A stretch of 19,978 nucleotides of DNA, from the NCBI GenBank assembly GCA_964449275.1, contig CAYVAM010000066.1, positions 1-19,978 of the forward strand. Reading direction: 5' to 3'. Source of the stretch: JAUVZF01 sp964449275 (GTDB lineage: Bacteria; Planctomycetota; Phycisphaerae; FEN-1346). The notes under the pieces were generated by a model, which saw only the letters and a program-made list of their open reading frames with translations, was not told where the DNA came from and did not search any database. Of the stretch, positions 14,314 through 19,978 are shown one piece after another (position 1 is the first letter of the stretch; the number at the start of each line of letters is the position of its first letter). The position numbers were made by a program, and so were the translations under genes.

Positions 14314-14997
14314 TCAGCGGTTCTTCGCGTACTTGACGCTGCAACCGTACGGCTTTGTCTCGGGCTGCGAGACGGGTTTGCCGGTCAGGATCTCTTCCAG
14401 CGCCTGGGCGACGTAGTTGAGGGGCTCTTCCTTGTTGCCACTGGGGTCGTCGTCGATGGCCCCCTGGTAGGCGAGCGTGCCGTCCGGCCCCTTGATGAAG
14501 ATGTGCGGCGTGTTCTTGGCGCCGTAGATTCTGCCGACCTTCCCCTCGTGGTCATCGAGGATCAGATACGGCACTTTGTATTTCTCGGCCGCCTGCTTGT
14601 TGCGTTCGACGGTCCAATAATTGGTGCTGTTGATGGCCAGCCACACGACCTTCTGCTTCTTGCCGCGCGTCTTCTTGCGCGGCGGTTGCGGCTGTGTCTG
14701 AGCGGGCTTTGCGCCCGGGACACCGTACTTGTACTTCTTGCAGAGTTCCCTGAAGGTGCCCTTTTCGTAGTGCCGCCGCGAGAACGGGCAGTCGAAGTTC
14801 ACCCACTCGAGCACGACGACCTGGCCGCGGAACTGCGACATCATCACCTTGTTCCCGTCCTGGTCCATGAGTGTGAAGGTGAACGCCTTCTTGACCTTCT
14901 CCTTCTCGGTCGGCTTCTCTGCCGCGACCGACCATCCAATCGTCAGGGCCCCAACCGCAACAGCCGCAACGAGAACGATCAGCAGGGATTTCCGCAT
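14314..14997 (-). CDS. Exported thioredoxin-fold (redoxin/AhpC-TSA-like) protein with a CxxS site
   Basis: A 227-residue protein with an N-terminal signal or anchor helix (residues 4-24). The thioredoxin fold follows: FTLMDQDGNKVMMSQFRGQ (from F41) is the usual redoxin opening, and VVVLEWVNFDCPFSRRHY carries the active-site region. Only the first cysteine, C70, is present; the fourth position is S73, giving CPFS rather than CxxC. The cis-proline side is NTPHIFIKGPDG, followed by YQGAIDDDP. A basic Pro/Gln/Lys insertion (about residues 96-116) sits between fold elements, and the C-terminus ends in PYGCSVKY with C219, a feature shared by this redoxin group. A resolving role for C86 or C219 is possible. 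AAGGAGAT (15010-15003 on the minus strand) lies upstream of the ATG. It lies downstream of the tRNA-Gln gene on the same strand. Substrate unknown. Confidence 0.85.
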   Translation of the reverse strand: MRKSLLIVLVAAVAVGALTIGWSVAAEKPTEKEKVKKAFTFTLMDQDGNKVMMSQFRGQVVVLEWVNFDCPFSRRHYEKGTFRELCKKYKYGVPGAKPAQTQPQPPRKKTRGKKQKVVWLAINSTNYWTVERNKQAAEKYKVPYLILDDHEGKVGRIYGAKNTPHIFIKGPDGTLAYQGAIDDDPSGNKEEPLNYVAQALEEILTGKPVSQPETKPYGCSVKYAKNR

Positions 14998-15037
14998 GGC
15001 TCATCTCCTTATCCGACGTGCAAGACCGTGCGCATTC

Positions 15038-15043
15038 ATTATA
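15038..15043 (-). promoter_or_regulatory. Putative -10 element for the thioredoxin-fold gene
   Basis: A perfect TATAAT on the minus strand (15043-15038), with transcription predicted near 15031, about 34 nt before the ATG. No good -35 is seen at 16-18 bases, so the element may be weak, or the gene may be read from the tRNA promoter. Confidence 0.38.
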
Positions 15044-15110
15044 CGAAACCGGGCCGGGCACCGGGGGTTCCGTTTTCGCTGCAAGGCGATGCGCAGGCGG
15101 CGGGGAAGAA

Positions 15111-15184
15111 TGGCTGCCCCCCAGGGATTCGAACCCCGACTAAGCGGTCCAGAGCCGCGCGTGCTACCATTACACCAGGGGGCA
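15111..15184 (-). tRNA. tRNA-Gln (anticodon CUG)
   Basis: A complete 74-nt cloverleaf with encoded CCA. The acceptor stem TGCCCCC/GGGGGCA is fully paired, the D arm holds GGTGTAATGGTAGCAC, and the T arm contains GGTTCGAAT with one G-T pair in its stem. The anticodon loop is CTCTGGA, putting CTG at 15152-15150, with U33 and a purine at 37. The outermost anticodon-stem pair is C-T, a mild irregularity. U1-A72 and discriminator G73 agree with known glutamine tRNA identity features. It reads codon CAG. Confidence 0.95.
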
Positions 15185-15238
15185 GCCCGAATGGGAAAGG
15201 GCCCCAGCCCCGCCCTTGGCCTCCGGACCGACATCCCA

Positions 15239-15266
15239 AGTATACGCACACACACCCTGGAATCAA
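15239..15266 (-). promoter_or_regulatory. Sigma70-like promoter of the tRNA-Gln gene
   Basis: On the minus strand TTGATT (15266-15261), 16 bases, TATACT (15244-15239). The start would be near 15232, leaving a precursor leader of about 48 nt before the mature tRNA 5' end at 15184. It also opens towards the thioredoxin-fold gene. Confidence 0.6.
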
Positions 15267-15291
15267 GGGACCAGCCGCAGGACTTCGGGCA

Positions 15292-15319
15292 TTGCGGGAG
15301 CCCCTCGTGCCGGTACAAT
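15292..15319 (+). promoter_or_regulatory. Possible promoter of the Tat-signal barrel protein gene
   Basis: TTGCGG (15292-15297), 16 bases, TACAAT (15314-15319). The -10 differs from consensus at one base and the -35 keeps TTG only. It predicts a 5' leader of about 88 nt and is divergent from the tRNA promoter. Confidence 0.35.
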
Positions 15320-15413
15320 ACGTGAGAACCGCCCCCTACGGTCGAAAGCGGGCAGGGCGCAGCCTGCCCTGAACACGTCCACAGGAGGCAAGCAGGGAAG
15401 GCAGGTGACGGGA

Positions 15414-16373
15414 ATGAACAGAGCAGTCAATCGCCGGGATTTTCTCAAAGGAACCCTCGCGGCTACGGCGGGGAGCGCCTTGGCGCTGAGTCTGGAAGAG
15501 CGGGCCCTGTTGGCCGGGACTGCCTCGAAGCCGTCCGGGCCGGCGTCGCAGAAATCGGCCGACCTGCTTCCCACGGGCAAGATCGGGAAGCGGAAGGTCA
15601 CCCGGTTGATCTGCGGCGGGAACCTCCTCAGCGGTTTCGCCCACAGCAGGGACCTCATCTACGTGTCGTCCATGCTCAAGCACTACTTCACGGACGAAAA
15701 GATCTGGGAGACGCTTCATCTGTGCGAGGAGTTCGGCATCAACACCGCCTTGCTCCGGACCGACGACCACGTGATGAAGATTCTGGACACCTACTGGAAC
15801 AAGCGAGGCGGCAAGATCCAGTGGTTGGCCCAGGTCTATCCGAAGGAAAACGACACGGGGACCAACATTAAGAAGGCCGTCGACGCCGGGGCAATCGCCT
15901 GTTACATCCAGGGGAACATCGGCGACCGCTGGGTGAAGGACGGCCGCGTGGACCTCATCGAAAAGGCGCTCGGGACCATCAAGGACGCCGGAGTGCCCGC
16001 CGGGGTGGGCGGCCATTCCCTCAGCGTGCCGATGGCGGTCGAAGCGGGGGGGCTCGAACCCGATTTCTACATGAAGACGCTCCACCGGTCGGACTACTGG
16101 TCGTATAGCAAAGAAGGCAAGCACGACAACAGTTGGTGCGAAGCGCCGCAGGAGACCATCACGTTCATGAAGGAGGTGAAGCGGCCGTGGATTGCCTTCA
16201 AGGTCCTGGCCGCCGGCGCGATTCACCCGCGAGTCGCTTTCCGGTACGTCTTTGAGAACGGCGCCGATTTCGCCTGCGTGGGGATGTTCGATTTCCAAAT
16301 CCAGGAAGACGCCGCCATCGCGCGGAAGCTCCTGACCGGCAACCTCAAACGCGACCGCCCGTGGCAAGCATAG
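15414..16373 (+). CDS. Tat-signal exported TIM-barrel protein, distantly aldo/keto-reductase-like
   Basis: A 319-residue protein. The N-terminus is a twin-arginine signal, NRRDFLK (R7, R8) followed by a hydrophobic, alanine-rich stretch, so it is probably exported folded. The mature part starts with KIGKRKVTRLICGGN, resembling the first strand of aldo/keto reductases, and continues as alternating strand and helix segments (WETLHLCEEFGINTALL; IQWLAQVYP; IACYIQGNIGDRW; AGVPAGVGGHS; WIAFKVLAAGAI; FACVGMFDFQI) that fit a TIM barrel. A clear aldo/keto reductase Asp-Tyr-Lys-His tetrad is not obvious, so catalysis as a reductase is doubtful. Similar proteins are common in Planctomycetota, mostly uncharacterised. 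AGGTGA (15403-15408) is five bases before the ATG; a GTG at 15405 is an alternative. The gene converges on the beta-helix gene. Confidence 0.8.
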   Translation: MNRAVNRRDFLKGTLAATAGSALALSLEERALLAGTASKPSGPASQKSADLLPTGKIGKRKVTRLICGGNLLSGFAHSRDLIYVSSMLKHYFTDEKIWETLHLCEEFGINTALLRTDDHVMKILDTYWNKRGGKIQWLAQVYPKENDTGTNIKKAVDAGAIACYIQGNIGDRWVKDGRVDLIEKALGTIKDAGVPAGVGGHSLSVPMAVEAGGLEPDFYMKTLHRSDYWSYSKEGKHDNSWCEAPQETITFMKEVKRPWIAFKVLAAGAIHPRVAFRYVFENGADFACVGMFDFQIQEDAAIARKLLTGNLKRDRPWQA

Positions 16374-16375
16374 CG

Positions 16376-16402
16376 GCCGGGATCGCCTGCGAGGCGGCCG
16401 GC
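16376..16402. terminator. Hairpin between convergent genes, possible two-way terminator
   Basis: GCCGG (16376-16380) and CGCC (16384-16387) pair with GGCG (16393-16396) and CCGGC (16398-16402) around a five-base loop, with a small internal loop. It lies in the 67 bases between two converging stop codons. There is no T run on either strand. Confidence 0.3.
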
Positions 16403-16440
16403 ACACCGCCGCGCGGCACGCCGGGGCTTGAAACACTCGC

Positions 16441-19400
16441 TCAGCGTGCAGGCGAGAGCATGACGGACCGCAGGTTCATGACGGCGCCGCGCGGTATCTT
16501 CGTCGGCTTGACCGAGAGCGTGTACGTCCCCGCCTTCTCGACCTTGATCCGCCCCAGCGCCACGTGAGCGTAATCGCTCCATCCGCCGGTCTTGGCGACG
16601 GTGCCCTCGAGCGCGTCCTTGCCGATCGTCACGGCGTACTGTGTGCCGGACCGGTCGTCGCGGCAGGCGTAGACGAGTTCGACGATGTACGTGCCGGGCT
16701 TGGCGATTGCGACCGGCCAACTGACCCACTCATCGAGTTGCTGCCAGTGAGAGATATGGTCGCGCGACTTGCGAACCCCCTTGCCGTGCAGCCGAGCCGT
16801 GGCGGCGTCCAGTTGCAGCCGGGCGGGAATCATGACCTTGACCTTGTCGTAGCCGCGCATCACGGTAACGCTGATGTCGCCCGTCCCGGCCTTGCGCTCG
16901 GCGGCTCTCAGGGCCGCCAGGTCGGTTGTCTTCTGCCCGGCACAGGCGATGATGACGTCGGCCTTCTTGAACCCCGACGCGGCGGCCGGCGATCCGGCGG
17001 GAACCGTCTCGATGAACACGCCGTAGTCCTGCCCGCCGCTGGCGTCGATGAGGTCGTTGTCGCCGGCGATGTCGCGTACGGTCATGCCGCGCCACCGGTT
17101 CGGTTTGACGATTGGCTTTCGGGACTTTGCCGGCGCCACCTCACCGCCGATCCAATGGCCTGCCAGCAGTGACGCCAGCCAGGTTGGCCGCTCAGCCTTC
17201 TCGACCTTCTCGAACGTGGCGGTCTCGGGGAATCCGACCGGCAGGCCGTCCTTGAATGTCCGCGCCTTGACGGTGGCGGCGGCGGTCAGCGTCAGCGGTC
17301 CCGCGTATGGCTTCGACCGTGGCGTCGGGTCGCTGCCGTCGAGCGTGTATCGGACCTCGCCTCCGCGCGCGTCGGGCCGGATCGTGACGGCGACCGACTT
17401 CTCGAACTGTCCGCCGAAGGGAACGATGCGCGTCATCTGGTGGCCGAACTGGTCCATCGGGAAGTTCTTGAAGCCGAGTTTCATCGCCGGCGATTCGGGC
17501 TTGACGCGGTAGTCGCCCCCCGCCGGGTCGATGAACATCGGGTCGGCGAAGACCGACCCCTCGCCGTAGCCGCGGGCCCGCCACGCCTCCCAGGTCATCC
17601 CCGCGAGGCTGAACTGCCTGGTGTTGAGGTTCCACCAGAGGTTGTGGTCGTGCCGCTTGCCCCAGGGGTGGGGGCACATCCTGCCTGCCGGCCGCAGGAG
17701 GTTGGTCTGCGGCTTGTCCCCCCCGACGGGACTGCCGGTGATGACGGTAATGTTGCCGAAGAACTCGTCGTCGGACCCGCTCGGCCAGCAGTGCCAGCCC
17801 AGCGGCACGCCGCTGACGTGGATGTTGTTGGTGACCTTGCGGAAGTAGCCGTCGCGCAGTTTGAGCGTCGAGCCGAGACTGAGGTTGTTGTAAATGTGGA
17901 AGTTACTGGACCCGTCGTCCAGGTCGATGGTCCAGTTGCCGGCGGAAACGCTCTTTCGGTAGTTGGCGATGCGGTTGTTGCGGATGTGGACGGTCTTGAT
18001 CGCGTCGAGCAGGACCAGATCTTTCTTCAGGCCGTTCCAGAACCGTTCCCGCCCCCAACTGTTGAACGGTCCGTGCTCGCCGGTGTCCTGGACGGTGTCC
18101 CAGATGTCGCAGTGCTCCAGGACGTGCCCGCCCCAGGTGCCGTCGTTGAAGGTGATGCCGGCGCGCGGGATGTTATAGACCGTGCAGTGGCTGATGGTGA
18201 TGCCCATGCTCATCGACACGAGCACGCCGGAGGTCTGCTTGCCGTAGGCGCCCACGTCGCGGGTGATGCTGTTGCGGATGGAGCAGTCGGCGGGGTAGTC
18301 GGGCGAGGCGGGGCCCGGCGTCAGGTCGTCGATCTTGCCGGCGCGCCGGCTCCACGTCTGATAGTTGCGGACGGCCTTGGGCCGGCCGACGAAGCAGATG
18401 GCCGAGTCGCCGAGGTTCTCGATGAGGCAGCCGGCGACGTGGATGCGGCGGTTGTAGCCGTCGACGAAGATGCCGTTGCCGCCCACCTGCTCGATGTGGC
18501 AATCGTCGACGCGGCAGTCCTCGGCGCCGCGGAAGGTGATGCTGCCGCCGCGATGGATCGCCCAGTCGCCGCGGGCAAGGTCCTCGCAGGTGTCCATGAA
18601 CGTCGCCTGGGTCTGCGCCAGGTGCAGGCCCTTGAGGTTGATGTGGTGAACGGGCGCGTCGGGCGTTCCGCGAAACTCGATCAACCGCCTGGCGACCGCA
18701 GCCTCGACGCGGGCGCGGCTCAGGTCCACGCCCTTCGGCGGGCAGAAGTACAACGTGCTGCTGCTCGTGTCGAGGAACCATTCGTGCGGGGCGTCGAGTT
18801 CCTCGAAGAGGTTCTCGATATAGTAAGGCGAACTGCGGCCGCGGCCCTTGCCCGGACCGGTGCGGCGCTGGCACTGCCATCCGCCCTCGGCGAGCGCGAT
18901 GCGGCGACGGGCCCAGTCGATTCTGCCGATCCGGTACTGCATGTTGCCCCAGTTGTTGCGGTGGAACGCGTGGACGATGCCGGTCGTCGGATTGGACCAC
19001 TTCCCTTTCCTGTCGTCCAGGTCGCCGGGCTTCCAGATCATGTGCTCGAGGCCGCCGCTCTCGACTTGCAGGTACCCCTTGCCGGTGCGCAGCGGGTCGT
19101 CGAAGTCCCAGTCCGGGCAGCGGGCCCGCACCATGCGCCGGTCGTTGCAGAACAACTGGTTGAACCGTGCGCCTTCCAGCGGCGTGCCTTTCAGCGAGCA
19201 CCGGTAGATGCCGTCACGGTACGGCTTCCAGGGGGCCTCGACGGGCAGGCTGCCCTTGATCGTCACTCGCTCGCCGGGCCGGGCGGCGTAGGTGATCGGC
19301 GCCTCGGCGGCGCCGGAGTCCTCCGGCGTGAAGACCACCGTCTTCGGCAGGTAGTAGGTCCCGCCGCCAAGGTAGACCGTGATGGGGTCCTTGCTTTCGG

Positions 19401-19587
19401 CTCGGGCCTTGCGTGCGGCCAGGCGTGCCTGGTCGAGGCCGGCCAGCGGTTTGGCCGTCGTCCCCGGATTTGCGTCGCTGCCGTCGGGCGCGACGTGGAT
19501 CTCGCCGGCGCGGGCCACGGCCGTCAGCAGCAGGGCGCCCGCCAGTGCGATGGCCAACCCTGCGGCGATGGTCCTGTCGAGTCTCAC
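16441..19587 (-). CDS. Large secreted right-handed beta-helix protein with chitobiase-C-like, PDZ and carbohydrate-binding-like domains
   Basis: A 1048-residue exported protein. The GTG at 19587 is chosen because AGGAG (19597-19593) lies five bases upstream and it opens a good signal peptide ending AVARA (residue 27); the frame continues upstream but without such features. Residues 28-115 (EIHVAPDGSDANPGT, then ITVYLGGGTYYL) are the usual opening of pectate-lyase-like beta-helix proteins. Beta-helix coils run through about residues 300-660 (ENLGDSAICF, IRNNRIANY, IYNNLSLGS). A chitobiase C-terminal-like module follows at about 725-775 (YTLDGSDPTPRSKPYAGPL). A PDZ-like domain sits at about 832-915 (VFIETVPAGSPAAASGFKKA). 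The last 115 residues resemble a jelly-roll found at the end of exported glycosidases (GTYIVELVYAC, TGGWSDYA, MNLRSVML). A polysaccharide substrate or carbohydrate ligand is likely; no catalytic residues can be assigned. Confidence 0.85.
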   Translation of the reverse strand: MRLDRTIAAGLAIALAGALLLTAVARAGEIHVAPDGSDANPGTTAKPLAGLDQARLAARKARAESKDPITVYLGGGTYYLPKTVVFTPEDSGAAEAPITYAARPGERVTIKGSLPVEAPWKPYRDGIYRCSLKGTPLEGARFNQLFCNDRRMVRARCPDWDFDDPLRTGKGYLQVESGGLEHMIWKPGDLDDRKGKWSNPTTGIVHAFHRNNWGNMQYRIGRIDWARRRIALAEGGWQCQRRTGPGKGRGRSSPYYIENLFEELDAPHEWFLDTSSSTLYFCPPKGVDLSRARVEAAVARRLIEFRGTPDAPVHHINLKGLHLAQTQATFMDTCEDLARGDWAIHRGGSITFRGAEDCRVDDCHIEQVGGNGIFVDGYNRRIHVAGCLIENLGDSAICFVGRPKAVRNYQTWSRRAGKIDDLTPGPASPDYPADCSIRNSITRDVGAYGKQTSGVLVSMSMGITISHCTVYNIPRAGITFNDGTWGGHVLEHCDIWDTVQDTGEHGPFNSWGRERFWNGLKKDLVLLDAIKTVHIRNNRIANYRKSVSAGNWTIDLDDGSSNFHIYNNLSLGSTLKLRDGYFRKVTNNIHVSGVPLGWHCWPSGSDDEFFGNITVITGSPVGGDKPQTNLLRPAGRMCPHPWGKRHDHNLWWNLNTRQFSLAGMTWEAWRARGYGEGSVFADPMFIDPAGGDYRVKPESPAMKLGFKNFPMDQFGHQMTRIVPFGGQFEKSVAVTIRPDARGGEVRYTLDGSDPTPRSKPYAGPLTLTAAATVKARTFKDGLPVGFPETATFEKVEKAERPTWLASLLAGHWIGGEVAPAKSRKPIVKPNRWRGMTVRDIAGDNDLIDASGGQDYGVFIETVPAGSPAAASGFKKADVIIACAGQKTTDLAALRAAERKAGTGDISVTVMRGYDKVKVMIPARLQLDAATARLHGKGVRKSRDHISHWQQLDEWVSWPVAIAKPGTYIVELVYACRDDRSGTQYAVTIGKDALEGTVAKTGGWSDYAHVALGRIKVEKAGTYTLSVKPTKIPRGAVMNLRSVMLSPAR

Positions 19588-19642
19588 GAGCGCTCCTTTC
19601 GATGCGTGGTTAATACTACAGCGCCACTTACCCTGATCCCGC

Positions 19643-19762
19643 GGTGCATTAACGTCTTGGGCGTGGCGGTTCGAACCGGCGTGCGCGGGTGTACGCCCGC
19701 CCCCCTGCGCGCGCACTCGGGGGCCGCATCCGTCAACATTACCTCCAAAACGTTAGTGCACC
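19643..19762. repeat. Spaced 13-base inverted repeat upstream of the beta-helix gene
   Basis: GGTGCATTAACGT (19643-19655) and ACGTTAGTGCACC (19750-19762) are reverse complements except for one base, 94 bases apart. They lie 56-175 bases upstream of the GTG start. They could be a pair of binding sites for one regulator, or the arms of a long-range structure. Confidence 0.55.
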
Positions 19763-19915
19763 CAGAAGAATCCCGCAACTTCGCGCGGGCAGGTTCGTTT
19801 AACACCGTGCGGGTGGTTTCTATCCACGTCCGAGGCGAAAGGACAGAATCCGGCCATGAAACAGCCTTGCCCGAGGCTGGAGAAAGGATACAACCATCGG
19901 ATAGGCCGGGTCCAC

Positions 19916-19978
19916 GCCGTTCGTTCCGCATTCCGCATTCGAACGGGTCTCGCCGTTGTCGTGGCCGTTCGTTCCGCA
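19916..19978. repeat. 15-base direct repeat at the window edge
   Basis: GCCGTTCGTTCCGCA occurs at 19916-19930 and again at 19964-19978, a period of 48 bases, and TTCCGCA is repeated once more directly after the first copy. The second copy is cut by the window end, so a longer array cannot be excluded. Confidence 0.5.

Larger units (their letters stand above)
19588..19978. other. 391-base upstream region of the beta-helix gene, no supported gene
   Basis: No convincing gene is seen up to the window end. It holds the ribosome binding site of the beta-helix gene, a spaced inverted repeat (19643-19655 and 19750-19762) and a short direct repeat (19916-19930 and 19964-19978). A minus-strand frame at 19753-19938 has no family motif. 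The promoter of the beta-helix gene could not be placed with confidence. Confidence 0.5.

Noticed and set aside
19753..19938. 61-codon minus-strand frame near the window end
   Set aside because: No ribosome binding site or homology signal; it overlaps the direct repeat region.

Overview
This is a GC-rich bacterial window. It looks like a member of the Planctomycetota, perhaps Phycisphaerae-like; that assignment is inferred from the gene families and not from a marker gene. The hints are a PEP-CTERM secreted protein, a secreted squalene-cyclase-fold protein with two DUF4159-like domains, a Tat-exported aldo/keto-reductase-like barrel protein, and a very large secreted beta-helix protein with PDZ and carbohydrate-binding-like ends. 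There is no phage, plasmid, transposase or CRISPR signature.

Left part (about 1-10262): a cell-surface polysaccharide or glycolipid locus. A minus-strand NAD-dependent epimerase/dehydratase diverges from a plus-strand run. That run is a UbiA-type polyprenyl-phosphate transferase resembling decaprenyl-phosphate phosphoribosyltransferase, an overlapping DUF2723 GT-C-type membrane protein, an overlapping monotopic sugar-phosphate transferase, an ATP-grasp ligase, a WecA/MraY-type glycosyl-1-phosphate transferase, an exported TPR protein and a DegT/StrS aminotransferase. Sigma70-like promoters can be read before the UbiA gene, the ATP-grasp gene and the TPR gene. The 397-base gap before the aminotransferase holds what looks like the C-terminal remnant of an alkaline-phosphatase/phosphodiesterase-superfamily protein.

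Middle (about 10263-13865): a strong promoter, a predicted RNA of about 130 nt ending at a textbook intrinsic terminator, a PEP-CTERM protein, a strong hairpin, and the terpene-cyclase-fold/DUF4159 protein. The short RNA lies just upstream of the PEP-CTERM gene and could be a leader (attenuator) or an independent small RNA.

Right part (about 13866-19978): a long apparently non-coding gap; a minus-strand exported thioredoxin-fold protein with a CxxS rather than CxxC site; a minus-strand tRNA-Gln(CUG) with encoded CCA and its own promoter; a plus-strand Tat-signal barrel protein; and, convergent to it, a 1048-residue secreted multidomain beta-helix protein whose upstream region carries a widely spaced 13-base inverted repeat.

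Working model (inference): the left genes build lipid-linked sugars on a polyprenyl carrier, by up to three chemically distinct prenyl-phosphate reactions, and assemble and modify a surface glycan. The right-hand genes are mostly exported proteins with no clear link to that pathway.
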